Source of the DNA: Bacteroidota bacterium
Lineage (GTDB): Bacteria; Bacteroidota; Bacteroidia; CAILMK01; JACPUW01
Assembly (NCBI GenBank): GCA_016192035.1
Contig: JACPUW010000020.1
Span: 1 to 64,000, forward strand
Length of the DNA stretch: 64,000 bases
Direction: 5' to 3'
A program made the translations under genes and the position numbers. A model generated the notes under the pieces. It made no database searches. It was given only the letters and a program-made list of their open reading frames with translations, and was not told the origin of the DNA. Shown one piece after another: positions 52,778-60,928 of the stretch. The stretch's first letter is position 1; every line of letters starts with the position of its first letter.

Positions 52778-54138
52778 TAAAATTCATTGATTTATTCGCA
52801 GGAACTGGTGGCATTCGTTTAGGTTTTGAACAAGCTTGTAAAAAGTTTAATTTAAAAGCTGAATGTGTGTTTTCATCAGAGATTGATAAGAATGCTTGTG
52901 CATCTTATGAATTGAATTTTGGACACAACCCATATTCAGACGTTACACAAGTTGAGGAATTACCACCTTTCGATTTCATGCTAGCAGGTTTTCCTTGTCA
53001 ATCGTTTTCCTATGCAGGAAAACGCAGAGGATTTGGTGAAACAAGAGGGACACTATTTTTTGAAGTAGAAAGGCTACTTGCTAAATACAAACCCAAAGGA
53101 TTTTTATTGGAAAATGTTAGAGGACTTACAACACACGATGAAGGACGGACTTTTGAAACAATTATCCATAGTTTAAAAAATCTCGGGTACAGTGTCAATT
53201 ATCTCTTATTGAACAGTAGCAACTTTGGTGTTCCTCAAAACAGAGTCAGAATATACATACTTGGGACATTGGAAGAACCAATAAAGATGAAACTTCAATC
53301 TGACGTTGGTGCATCTGACTCTCATAAATTTAAAGAACAAAACGGACAAATGTCCCTTTTTTCAGTACCTAAAACAATTAGAGTTGTAAAGGATATACTT
53401 GAAAAAGAATTTCCAGAAAAACACGAGTGTACAAAAGATTTTGTAAATAAGTTAAAAAATGTAGTTGGTGAAGATTTATCCAAACTTCACGGTTATAGAC
53501 TTATTGATTACAGAGGTGGACAAGCAATTCACTCGTGGGAATTAGGTATAAAAGGAAAGTGTACAAAATCAGAAATTGAATTTTTGAATCTTCTAATCGG
53601 AAACCGAAGAAAGAAAACTTTCGGCACTCATCAAGACGGAAAATCATTGACAATTGAGCAAATAAAAACATTTTATAAAAAGAATGACCTTGACAATGTT
53701 TTGAGTTCATTAGTGAACAAAGGCTATTTGAGTGCTTATGAAGACAAATACAATCCAGTAGCAGGAAATATGTCTTTCGAGGTTTTCAAATTCCTTGACC
53801 CTGAAAGTATATCAATTACTTTGACAGCTTCAGACACAAACAGACTTGGAATTGTTCAAAATGGCAAAGCAAGAAAAATGACACCGAGAGAATGTGCAAG
53901 ACTTCAAGGTTTCCCAGACACATATAAACTAATAGACAACGACAACGCAGTTTATAAACAAATGGGCAATGCTGTTTCAGTTCCAGTAATTGAGGCAGTA
54001 ATTTCAGATCTAATTGAAAACAACGACATCTTTAACAAGACAAAAGCCAACGCTTCAAAGACATACACATTAGCAAGTCGCACAATCCCAACGCTTGACC
54101 AAAACTTGCCAAAGAGTGTGCCTTCTCTAACACACTGA
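52774..54138 (+). CDS. DNA (cytosine-5-)-methyltransferase
   Basis: A 454-residue C5 methyltransferase with motif I FIDLFAGTGGIRLGFEQA, motif IV GFPCQSFSYAG (catalytic C75), motif VI LLENVRGL (ENV 113-115), motif VIII NFGVPQNRVRIYILG, and motifs IX-X RKMTPRECARLQGFPDTY and QMGNAVSVPVIEAV. Residues ~165-350 form the target recognition domain, which sets the sequence specificity. It protects the site cut by the upstream endonuclease. The gene ends 23 bases before the attC-like site. Confidence 0.97.
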   Translation: MIKFIDLFAGTGGIRLGFEQACKKFNLKAECVFSSEIDKNACASYELNFGHNPYSDVTQVEELPPFDFMLAGFPCQSFSYAGKRRGFGETRGTLFFEVERLLAKYKPKGFLLENVRGLTTHDEGRTFETIIHSLKNLGYSVNYLLLNSSNFGVPQNRVRIYILGTLEEPIKMKLQSDVGASDSHKFKEQNGQMSLFSVPKTIRVVKDILEKEFPEKHECTKDFVNKLKNVVGEDLSKLHGYRLIDYRGGQAIHSWELGIKGKCTKSEIEFLNLLIGNRRKKTFGTHQDGKSLTIEQIKTFYKKNDLDNVLSSLVNKGYLSAYEDKYNPVAGNMSFEVFKFLDPESISITLTASDTNRLGIVQNGKARKMTPRECARLQGFPDTYKLIDNDNAVYKQMGNAVSVPVIEAVISDLIENNDIFNKTKANASKTYTLASRTIPTLDQNLPKSVPSLTH

Positions 54139-54161
54139 CAGACGGATGAAAGAACAACGAA

Positions 54162-54296
54162 GGCATAACAGCACCTACCCAAAAGTGGCGATTCAGTGGC
54201 TAAATCAAGCTTTGTGCTTCTATCAAGTTCGGTGCGGGCAGACAGTTTTGTGCTTCGAAATCGCCAACTTCTTAAACCCCCGAACCGTTGTACGGC
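54162..54296 (+). other. Integron attC-like site right of the restriction-modification operon
   Basis: An R''-like GGCATAAC (54162-54169), an arm AAGTGGCGATT (54183-54193), a centre of about 65 bases, an arm AATCGCCAACTT (54259-54270) and an R'-like GTTGTACGGC (54287-54296). The two inner arms are complementary except for one unpaired base, the classical extrahelical base of attC. R'' is the reverse complement of the GTTATGCC at 51213-51220; it pairs only partly with the R' proposed here. Total length is about 135 bases, in the usual attC range. Confidence 0.5.
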
Positions 54297-54363
54297 ATAC
54301 GAAGAATGCCTACGCTCGGTCAAGCACAAGTTCTTTTCACACGCTTTTACGCGGAATTGGATT

Positions 54364-54694
54364 GAGACCTTCCCAAAACCTAGGGTTTCATCCGTCATTG
54401 GGCCCAAATCGCCTTGGCAGGTTTAGGGTACAGGGAAAAATGAAGACAGGAACGCTATAATTGGCATAAAAACGCCCTAGTGCACTATGGTGTTGCCCAA
54501 ATACTAGGCCAATAGACAGCGGTGCCAAACCCGGTCTTAGCCCATGAGCCGTTTCATGGATGCAATGGTTTCGGTGGGGTCGCCCGTCTTAAACACCGCG
54601 TTGCCCGCCACCAGCACAAGGGCACCGGCGGCCACCAGTTGGGCACAGTTGTGCATGCCCACGCCGCCATCCACTTCCACCAGGGTGTGTGGTT
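54364..54694. repeat. Repeat R2, copy a (rpe 3' end plus flank)
   Basis: 331 bases highly similar to 57301-57632 (copy b), starting at GAGACCTTCCC and ending at GTGTGTGGTT inside the rpe coding region. Copy a contains the rpe fragment at 54537-54694. Right at its end (54695) the next repeat R1b begins, so this is a junction of two units. Confidence 0.9.
54537..54694 (-). pseudogene. 3' fragment of rpe
   Basis: The last ~52 codons of ribulose-phosphate 3-epimerase, in the same frame as the intact gene, ending in a stop (TAA) where the intact gene has TAG. Over 158 bases I count ten differences from the intact rpe, most at third positions, giving about three amino-acid changes. The bias to silent changes suggests that it derived from a functional rpe of a related strain instead of long decay. 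It cannot be functional alone. Confidence 0.85.
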
Positions 54695-54935
54695 TTTCCC
54701 GTTTGGGTGTTAAATTGCGGAAGCCGGGAATCCTACCGCTTTCTAATCAGCACCCTGTCAACAGGATAGGAAATGTCCATTTTCCGTTTGGGTGTTAAAT
54801 TGCGGAAGTCAGGAAGCCCGCCGCTACCTATCATCATGATGGGGAAAGGCATTGGTTGGATTGGGCTCCAGCTATTTGGCAACGATGCAATAACCCAAGC
54901 GGAGCACCGGATAGCCCATGGCCGGGAGGTGGGGA
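54695..54935. repeat. Repeat R1, copy b (with an extra partial unit)
   Basis: It has two copies of a short element (54695-54731 and 54779-54830) with the start CCGTTTGGGTGTTAAATTGCGG, and then the ~85 bases shared with copy a. So the short element occurs three times in the window and the longer part twice. Ends at GGTGGGGA (54935). Confidence 0.85.
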
Positions 54936-55427
54936 AGGTTTTTTCATTTTTCTCAAAAATTTTTTTGCACCGGTGGTACTAAGTTCAAATAAGTGGTTTA
55001 TGTTTGCCAAGCGATACAAAATTTACTACTATGTTAATCGGTTTACTGCCTATTCACTTATCGGGTATGTTTGGCGCATGGTGGCTCGGCTTGCCGGGGG
55101 AAACGAGATATACACCCGCTCATAGGCAAGGCTTGGCAGGCAGGGTAGAGGGAGTACTCAGTAAAGGGTTAGAGGCGATATTTATCTTGGCGGCGAGTAA
55201 TATCATTGACTATGATGTGCATGGCGCGGACTGTTTTTTTCAGACATAGATTTAGAGTATGATAGTGTTGATTGTTTGAGAATAATGAACTAGTTAAAAT
55301 AAACCAAGGTTAAGAAACGGGCTGACCACCCAGAGTGACAACAAACAAAAAAATGGAGACCAGGAACCATTTCAAAAAACGGGGCGTATTCGAAAAGCCA
55401 AACGAGTAGGAATTTAAATAAAGCAAA
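54936..55427. other. Non-coding stretch before cassette 2
   Basis: An 81-codon frame (55004-55249, MLIGLLPIHLSGMFGAWW) and other short frames have no recognisable product. The last 150 bases are A+T-rich and could include the promoter of the small gene at 55428, but no exact TAnnTTTG is seen. Confidence 0.4.
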
Positions 55428-55745
55428 ATGAGAAAGTTTTTTATTTTGGCAGTTGTTGCATTATGTTTTACAACTATGTCCACATCAGTAAAGGCGGTAG
55501 ATATTATTGCGGGCAGACTAAAAACGGTGTATTCTGATGGACAAGGTAACACCGTTATCCTCTGTAAAAACCGTAATGATATTTGTATGGTAGTGGACAA
55601 TATTGGTGGCGGTGGCACCAAAGAGGTTGAATTGCATTTTGACACTGGCTTCATCACTCAAACTGTTCAGGACGTAATAATTTCACCGACATACCTCGAT
55701 GGTGAAGGCAATGAGATTACTGAAGTAACCTTAGTGCCTTTATAG
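55428..55745 (+). CDS. Small exported peptide with C-x6-C (cassette 2)
   Basis: A 105-residue protein with a signal peptide (MRKFFILAVVALCFTTMSTSVKA). The mature part has CKNRNDICMVVDN, with a gap of six between the cysteines and the same IC.V ending as the 32587 product. Shared features of the two: MR[TK]FF start, hydrophobic signal, N-terminal GN/GD-x-V strand before the first cysteine, length about 100. No known family is recognised. The 3' neighbour is a large exported protein, as in cassette 1. Confidence 0.6.
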   Translation: MRKFFILAVVALCFTTMSTSVKAVDIIAGRLKTVYSDGQGNTVILCKNRNDICMVVDNIGGGGTKEVELHFDTGFITQTVQDVIISPTYLDGEGNEITEVTLVPL

Positions 55746-55777
55746 GCTATTATCTGAATGAAAGTCTGTTAATTAAA

Positions 55778-55804
55778 AAAGGGGCATGCGAAAGCGAGCC
55801 CTTT
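55778..55804 (+). terminator. Intercistronic hairpin in cassette 2
   Basis: Arms AAAGGGGC (55778-55785) and GCCCTTT (55798-55804), with one bulged base and a 12-base loop. It lies between the small and the large gene, as the hairpin in cassette 1 does. An in-frame ATG at 55786 lies in its loop and so is a poor start for the large gene. Confidence 0.5.
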
Positions 55805-55821
55805 ATACAAGAGAATACTTA

Positions 55822-57240
55822 ATGATTATGAGTTTAATACGAATTGGATTTATTGTTGGAACATGCCTAGCAGTTAAGTTTTGTCAAGGCAACACCTTGA
55901 TTGTGAAGCTAAATTCTATGGATTGTGTTACCTGCTTTTTTGGTTTAAATCAAGTGAACTTCCTTAAATCTTCTGTTGAACTAAAGGTGCTCATTAGTGA
56001 ATACCAGGATACAAGTTTGATTAGAGAATTGGTATCTCCCATTCTCGAAAGAAATTGGGAGTTTCTTGTTTCCAGCTCTATGTACCGAGATTCTGAATAC
56101 AATAGAAGTAGTTATTACCTGTACACGGAGACGAATGAAATCTTGGTTTCTGGGCACCTTGACCAGATTGATATATCCAAGGTAAATTTCATTTGCAATA
56201 CATACGGAGCATTAGATACAAGTCGCGTTGTGAAATGTTCAAGTGGTCAAAAGTTTATCAAGTTTGCAGGTCCTGACTATATTGTTGCATACACAGTACC
56301 ACTAAATAGTTACGAAATCATTGATCTGGAAAAACGTACAAGCAAAAAAGTATCTGGTAGCCAATTTGATCCACTACTAGTGTATAAAGTTATGAATCTA
56401 GGTGACACCAATGGGTATTGGAGTAGGGTTGTTAGACGGGCTGAAGATATGAAGAAGTACCGCATGTATGGACTGAAGCTTGAATCATTAAGTATTAAGA
56501 ACGACTCCTGTTTTTTCTTTGCCAATTTTTTCATGGTGGAGAAGGTGAAAAGTGCTTCGGGTTACGATAACTACTTTTTACCTAGAACGTTGCTCCTGGC
56601 TTTTAAAGTTACACAGCCTGATCAGGTTAAGCTACTGCCTATATTGGATTTACCACATAAGTTCCAAAAGAGGTATGCAATAGATAATACTCAACCGGTA
56701 CTTGTATTAGAGCATAGTGCCGATTTGCTCGTAGGCGTTTACAAGGATGATTTGAGGGGTAAAAAACCAATATTTGCCCATTATAGTAGAAATAATGGTA
56801 AGTTTTTATTCAAAGGGTTCTCGAAACACAGGTTACCGCGGACCTTTGTGGAAGACAAAATGGGTTACGAATCTAATTTTTACGATATTTCAGATAATAT
56901 GCTTTTATTTGTGAGTACCGGAGATTATATCAACCTGAACACCGACCAGAAAGGAAACATTGGCTTGGGAAAAATAAAATTTGAAAAAAAGGCGCGTGAA
57001 GTGAAAGTCACCTACGATTGGCATATATCAGGTTTTGGAAAGATTGCCTCCGGGAGTTATATCATGCTTTATATGGAAGAAGGTGCTTTAAAGGGTGCCC
57101 TGCTTCAAAGCAACATGGAAGTAAGCAGTAAATGGGAACTTAAAGAAATTCAGAATATTGGCATTGGTAGCAACGTGCTAGTTAGGGCCAACGGCATAAT
57201 ACTGTTTGTTGATAAAGAAGGTTATTTGGTTTCTATATAG
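55822..57240 (+). CDS. Large exported protein with N-terminal DCxxC (cassette 2)
   Basis: A 472-residue protein from ATG 55822, chosen because the upstream in-frame ATG is in a hairpin and the signal peptide (MSLIRIGFIVGTCLAVKFCQG) starts here. It is followed by TLIVKLNSMDCVTC (C35, C38), the same strand-S..DC..C layout as in the 32935 product. The rest shows repeated strand pairs (PVLVLEHSADLLVGVYKDD, VRANGIILFVDKEGYLVSI) suggesting a propeller. No known family is recognised. It is A+T-rich and followed by repeat R2b. Confidence 0.55.
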   Translation: MIMSLIRIGFIVGTCLAVKFCQGNTLIVKLNSMDCVTCFFGLNQVNFLKSSVELKVLISEYQDTSLIRELVSPILERNWEFLVSSSMYRDSEYNRSSYYLYTETNEILVSGHLDQIDISKVNFICNTYGALDTSRVVKCSSGQKFIKFAGPDYIVAYTVPLNSYEIIDLEKRTSKKVSGSQFDPLLVYKVMNLGDTNGYWSRVVRRAEDMKKYRMYGLKLESLSIKNDSCFFFANFFMVEKVKSASGYDNYFLPRTLLLAFKVTQPDQVKLLPILDLPHKFQKRYAIDNTQPVLVLEHSADLLVGVYKDDLRGKKPIFAHYSRNNGKFLFKGFSKHRLPRTFVEDKMGYESNFYDISDNMLLFVSTGDYINLNTDQKGNIGLGKIKFEKKAREVKVTYDWHISGFGKIASGSYIMLYMEEGALKGALLQSNMEVSSKWELKEIQNIGIGSNVLVRANGIILFVDKEGYLVSI

Positions 57241-57300
57241 CCAGTTGAATCGATGAATGGCGTATCCATGTAAGGCTACACTTAGGTTAAATATCATATG

Positions 57301-57632
57301 GAGACCTTCCCAAAACCTCGGGTTTCATCCGTCATTGGGCCCAAATCGCCTTGGCAGGTTTAGGGTTCAGATAAAAAATGAAGACAGGAACGCTGCAATT
57401 GGCATAAAAACGCCCTAGTGCACTATGGTGTTGCCTCTATATTATGCCTATAGACAGCGGTGCCAAACCCGGTCCTAGCCCATGAGCTGTTTCATGGATG
57501 CTATCGTTTCCATGGGGTCGCCCGTCTTAAACACCGCGTTGCCCGCCACCAGCACATGGGCACCGGCGGCCACCAATTGGGCACAGTTGTGCATGCCCAC
57601 GCCGCCGTCCACCTCCACCAGGGTGTGTGGTT
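57301..57632. repeat. Repeat R2, copy b (native rpe 3' end plus flank)
   Basis: 332 bases similar to copy a at 54364-54694. The part from 57475 is inside the intact rpe gene; the rest is its downstream flank. Because this copy joins the intact gene it is likely the original one. Confidence 0.9.
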
Positions 57633-58119
57633 GGAGCAGTACCTTGGATTTCTTTACTTTATCTATAGTGCCGGGTAAAAACTGCTGCCCACCAAAACCA
57701 GGATTCACCGACATGATGAGAAGCACGTCAACTAGGTCGGTGAGCTCCTCTATAAGGTGTATGGGGCTGTGCGGGTTGAGTGCCAGGCCCGCCTTGGCCC
57801 CACAGTCGCGTATCTGCTGAAGTACGCGGTGCACATGGGTACAGGCTTCGTAGTGTATGCTTACCACATTGGCACCAGCGGCCACAAACCGCTCTACATA
57901 CCGATCCGGCTTGTCCACCATCAGGTGTACGTCTAGGCATTTATTGGTGAGCGGGCGTATGGATTCCAGTATGGGGAAACCAAAGGAAATATTGGGTACA
58001 AAACTGCCGTCCATCACGTCCACGTGTACCCAGTCGGCCTGGCTGCGGTGGAGCATGTCCACGTCGCGTCCCAAGTGGGCAAAATTGGCCGACAGCAGGG
58101 AAGGGGCTAGCAGGGCCAT
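57475..58119 (-). CDS. rpe: Ribulose-phosphate 3-epimerase
   Basis: A 214-residue TIM barrel that interconverts ribulose 5-phosphate and xylulose 5-phosphate in the pentose-phosphate pathway. Motifs are APSLLSANFAHLG, WVHVDVMDGSFVPNISFG (H32, D34), DVHLMVDKPDRY (H65), MSVNPGFGGQQF and VEVDGGVGMHN. It is the standard housekeeping form; the fusion at 27411 is a divergent second member. It is followed (upstream in its transcript) by pnp 45 bases away. Confidence 0.97.
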   Translation of the reverse strand: MALLAPSLLSANFAHLGRDVDMLHRSQADWVHVDVMDGSFVPNISFGFPILESIRPLTNKCLDVHLMVDKPDRYVERFVAAGANVVSIHYEACTHVHRVLQQIRDCGAKAGLALNPHSPIHLIEELTDLVDVLLIMSVNPGFGGQQFLPGTIDKVKKSKVLLQPHTLVEVDGGVGMHNCAQLVAAGAHVLVAGNAVFKTGDPMETIASMKQLMG

Positions 58120-58164
58120 GGCTACAAGTGGATTATGTATCTGGTAGGCATAAGGTGCTTGCTA

Positions 58165-60417
58165 TCAGCGCCTATCCCTTCCGCCACCCCTTCGGTCGTC
58201 GCGGCGGTCGTCGCGCCTTCCTCCATCACGGCCTCCCCGGTCAAACCGGTCGCGGTCACTCCTCTCGCGGGGCGGTCGGTCCACCCAGCCTTCGGGTTTC
58301 TCCAGCAGTGCCCGGCGCGAAAGTTTTAGTTTGCCGGCACGCGGGTCTATGTCAAGCAGTTTCACGTCTATATACTCGCCCACTTTCACCACGTCATCTA
58401 TGGTTTCTATGCGCTCATATGACCATTCCGACACGTGGAGCAGGCCTTTTTTACCGGGCAAGATCTCCACCAGCACCCCAAAACCGAGTGATTCTACCAC
58501 TTTGCCGTGATATACTGTGCCCACTTCGGGGTCGGTTATTATGCCCGTTATCCAGTCTATGGCCTGTTGCAGTTTGGCAGGATCCACGCCCGCTATCTGC
58601 ACCACGCCCACGCCGCGTTCAAAATCTTCGTCAATAGATATCGTGGTGCCCGTTTCGGCTTGCATCTTTTGGATCACCTCTCCGCCCTTGCCTATCACCG
58701 CGCCTATATATTCCTTGGGTATGGTCATCTGGTGCATCCTGGGTACAAAATCCTTGTAGTCAGGCCTTGGCACCGAAATCACCTGGTTCATTTGTTCAAG
58801 TATGTGCATTCGGCCCCTGTGCGCCTGCATCAGGGCCTCTTCCAGCAGTTCAAAGGTGAGCCCGTCCACCTTTATGTCCATTTGGCAAGCCGTGATCCCA
58901 TCCTTGGTACCGGCCACCTTAAAGTCCATGTCGCCAAGGTGGTCTTCATCGCCAAGTATATCCGACAATATGGCGTATTTGCCTTTGCCCGAGTCAGATA
59001 TAAGCCCCATGGCAATGCCTGAAACTTGTCCTTTGACCGGTACCCCGGCATCCATGAGCGCCATGCTGCCAGAGCAAACGGTGGCCATGGAGGAGGAACC
59101 GTTGGATTCAAGCACTTCCGATGTGATCCTGATGGTATAGGGACAGGTTTCGGGTGAGGGCAGTACCCCCCTGAGCGCGCGCAGTGCCAAGTTGCCATGG
59201 CCGATTTCCCGGCGAGATGAGGCACGCAGAAAACGCGCCTCGCCCGTGCTGAAGGGCGGGAAGTTGTAGTGCAACAAAAAGCGCTCTGAGCCTTGGTCCA
59301 GTGCGCGGTCCACCAACTGCTCATCCAGTTTGGTGCCTAGGGTCACGGTGGCCAGGGCCTGCGTTTCGCCCCGGGTAAACACCGATGAACCGTGTACCGA
59401 AGGCAGGTAATCGGCTATGCCCCAAATTGGGCGTATCTCATCCAGTTGGCGTCCGTCAAGGCGCTGGCGGGTGCTCAGCATCATGTCGCGAACCGCTTTT
59501 TTTAGTGTTTTCTTGTAGTACCGCTTCACCAATTCCGGGTCTTCGGCGGGTTCCTCGCCCAGAGATTCCAGGTATTCGTCTAGGTAAGCATCAAATTTTT
59601 CGCTTCGTTCTTTTTTACTGGTTTGCTGTGCTGCGGTTTCGTATATCTTGTCGTAGAACAAGTTGTGTATTTTTTCGCGCAGTGCTTCGTCGTTGGTCTC
59701 GTGGTCGTAGGTGCGCTTTTCTTGTGCCCCCACCATTTCGGCCAATTCCAATTGTGCCTCACATAGGCGCTTTATGGCTTCGTGGGCAAGTTTGAGCGCG
59801 GCGAGCATATCGGCCTCGCTCACTTCTTTCATTTCGCCCTCCACCATGTTCAGGGTATCTATGGTGCCTGATACTATCAGGTCAATATCGGCCTTGCCCA
59901 GGTCCAGCCTAGATGGGTTAATCTTGTATTCGCCCTCTATCCTGGCCACCCTCACCTCGGCTATTGGGCCGCCAAAGGGAATGTTTGACACGGCTATGGC
60001 TGCCGATGCGGCCAAGCCCGCCAAGCAATCGGGCGCTACGGTCACATCCGAAGAAATCATTTGGATAATAACCTGTGTCTCAGCGTGAAAATCGTCTGGA
60101 AACAAAGGGCGCAAGGCACGGTCCACCAATCGCGATATCAGTATTTCGTAGTCAGAGGGACGGGTTTCGCGCTTAAGGAATCCACCGGGAAAACGCCCGG
60201 CCGAGGCAAACCGCTCCAAATAGTCAACAGAAAGGGGAAGGAAGTCAATTCCCTCACGGGCATTTTTTGAAGCCACTACAGTGGCCAGCATCACGCAGTT
60301 GCCTGTTCTTAGCACTACCGATCCGTCCGCTTGCTTGGCAAGCAATCCTGTTTCCAGGCTTATTACTTGGCCGTCGGACATTACGATCTCCTTGCGTATG
60401 GGAGTGGGTATGGTCAT
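58165..60417 (-). CDS. pnp: Polyribonucleotide nucleotidyltransferase (PNPase)
   Basis: A 750-residue 3'-5' phosphorolytic exoribonuclease that forms a trimeric ring and part of the degradosome. Two RNase PH domains (VVASKNAREGIDFLPLSVDYLERF near residue 48; LATVTLGTKLDEQLVDRALDQ near 350, with GSMALMDAGVPVKGQVSGIAMGL) are joined by a helical linker. They are followed by KH (IPKEYIGAVIGKGGEVIQKM near 570) and S1 (GTVYHGKVVESLGFGVLVEILPGKKGLLHVSEW near 640). The tail is rich in Arg and Gly. It follows rpsO, the common arrangement. Confidence 0.97.
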   Translation of the reverse strand: MTIPTPIRKEIVMSDGQVISLETGLLAKQADGSVVLRTGNCVMLATVVASKNAREGIDFLPLSVDYLERFASAGRFPGGFLKRETRPSDYEILISRLVDRALRPLFPDDFHAETQVIIQMISSDVTVAPDCLAGLAASAAIAVSNIPFGGPIAEVRVARIEGEYKINPSRLDLGKADIDLIVSGTIDTLNMVEGEMKEVSEADMLAALKLAHEAIKRLCEAQLELAEMVGAQEKRTYDHETNDEALREKIHNLFYDKIYETAAQQTSKKERSEKFDAYLDEYLESLGEEPAEDPELVKRYYKKTLKKAVRDMMLSTRQRLDGRQLDEIRPIWGIADYLPSVHGSSVFTRGETQALATVTLGTKLDEQLVDRALDQGSERFLLHYNFPPFSTGEARFLRASSRREIGHGNLALRALRGVLPSPETCPYTIRITSEVLESNGSSSMATVCSGSMALMDAGVPVKGQVSGIAMGLISDSGKGKYAILSDILGDEDHLGDMDFKVAGTKDGITACQMDIKVDGLTFELLEEALMQAHRGRMHILEQMNQVISVPRPDYKDFVPRMHQMTIPKEYIGAVIGKGGEVIQKMQAETGTTISIDEDFERGVGVVQIAGVDPAKLQQAIDWITGIITDPEVGTVYHGKVVESLGFGVLVEILPGKKGLLHVSEWSYERIETIDDVVKVGEYIDVKLLDIDPRAGKLKLSRRALLEKPEGWVDRPPRERSDRDRFDRGGRDGGRRDDRRDDRRGGGRDRR

Positions 60418-60510
60418 GTTGTTTTTGGGTTATTTCTTCTTAAAAAAATACATCTTGGAGGCGCAAGTTAGACCCTAGCAGACCTTACTCCTTTTTTTCT
60501 TTTCATCGGG

Positions 60511-60537
60511 TAAAAAGAAAGGGCAGCCCAGCTGCCC
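60511..60537 (-). terminator. Rho-independent terminator between rpsO and pnp
   Basis: Arms GGGCAGC (60521-60527) and GCTGCCC (60531-60537) with a three-base loop. On the minus strand it is followed by a T-rich run (TTTCTTTTT). It lies 24 bases after the rpsO stop. Confidence 0.8.
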
Positions 60538-60560
60538 TCCCATTTTGTGTTAACTGGAAT

Positions 60561-60830
60561 TTATTTCCTGATTCCAAGTTCCTTAATGATGTTCCTGTAG
60601 CGGAAAATGTCGTTCTTGATGAGGTAATTGAGCAACGACCGCCGCTGACCTACCAACTTGAGCAAACTGCGCTGGGTGGTAAAGTCTTTCTTGTTCTTCT
60701 TGAGGTGTTCGGTCAAGTGATTGATGCGGTAAGTAAACAGGGCAATTTGTGATTCGGGTGAACCGGTATCGACATCGCCTTTGCCATACTGGGCAAAAAT
60801 CTCTTTCTTCTTCTCGCTGGATAAGTACAT
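60561..60830 (-). CDS. rpsO: 30S ribosomal protein S15
   Basis: An 89-residue S15, normal length. [46 protein letters not shown] and [21 protein letters not shown] are diagnostic. It binds 16S rRNA in the small subunit platform. A strong terminator separates it from pnp. Confidence 0.98.
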   Translation of the reverse strand: MYLSSEKKKEIFAQYGKGDVDTGSPESQIALFTYRINHLTEHLKKNKKDFTTQRSLLKLVGQRRSLLNYLIKNDIFRYRNIIKELGIRK

Positions 60831-60878
60831 CTTACGAAATTTTAAAAGATTGTGGGTTGATTAAAAAAATGAAGGGCG

Positions 60879-60886
60879 CAAAAGTA
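60879..60886 (-). promoter_or_regulatory. -7 element TACTTTTG before rpsO
   Basis: On the minus strand TACTTTTG, an exact TAnnTTTG match, 48 bases before the rpsO ATG. It is the most likely rpsO promoter. Confidence 0.55.
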
Positions 60887-60928
60887 GGCCTTTTTGGAGC
60901 TTATTGGCTGTGCCATATTTCCTTTTTT

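Noticed and set aside
53952-54407. 151-codon minus-strand frame over the methyltransferase end
   Set aside because: It is antisense to the methyltransferase and the attC-like site, and has no family signal.
50488-57632. CRISPR array or prophage in the repeat-rich island
   Set aside because: Repeats are few, long and not evenly spaced; there are no cas, capsid or integrase genes.
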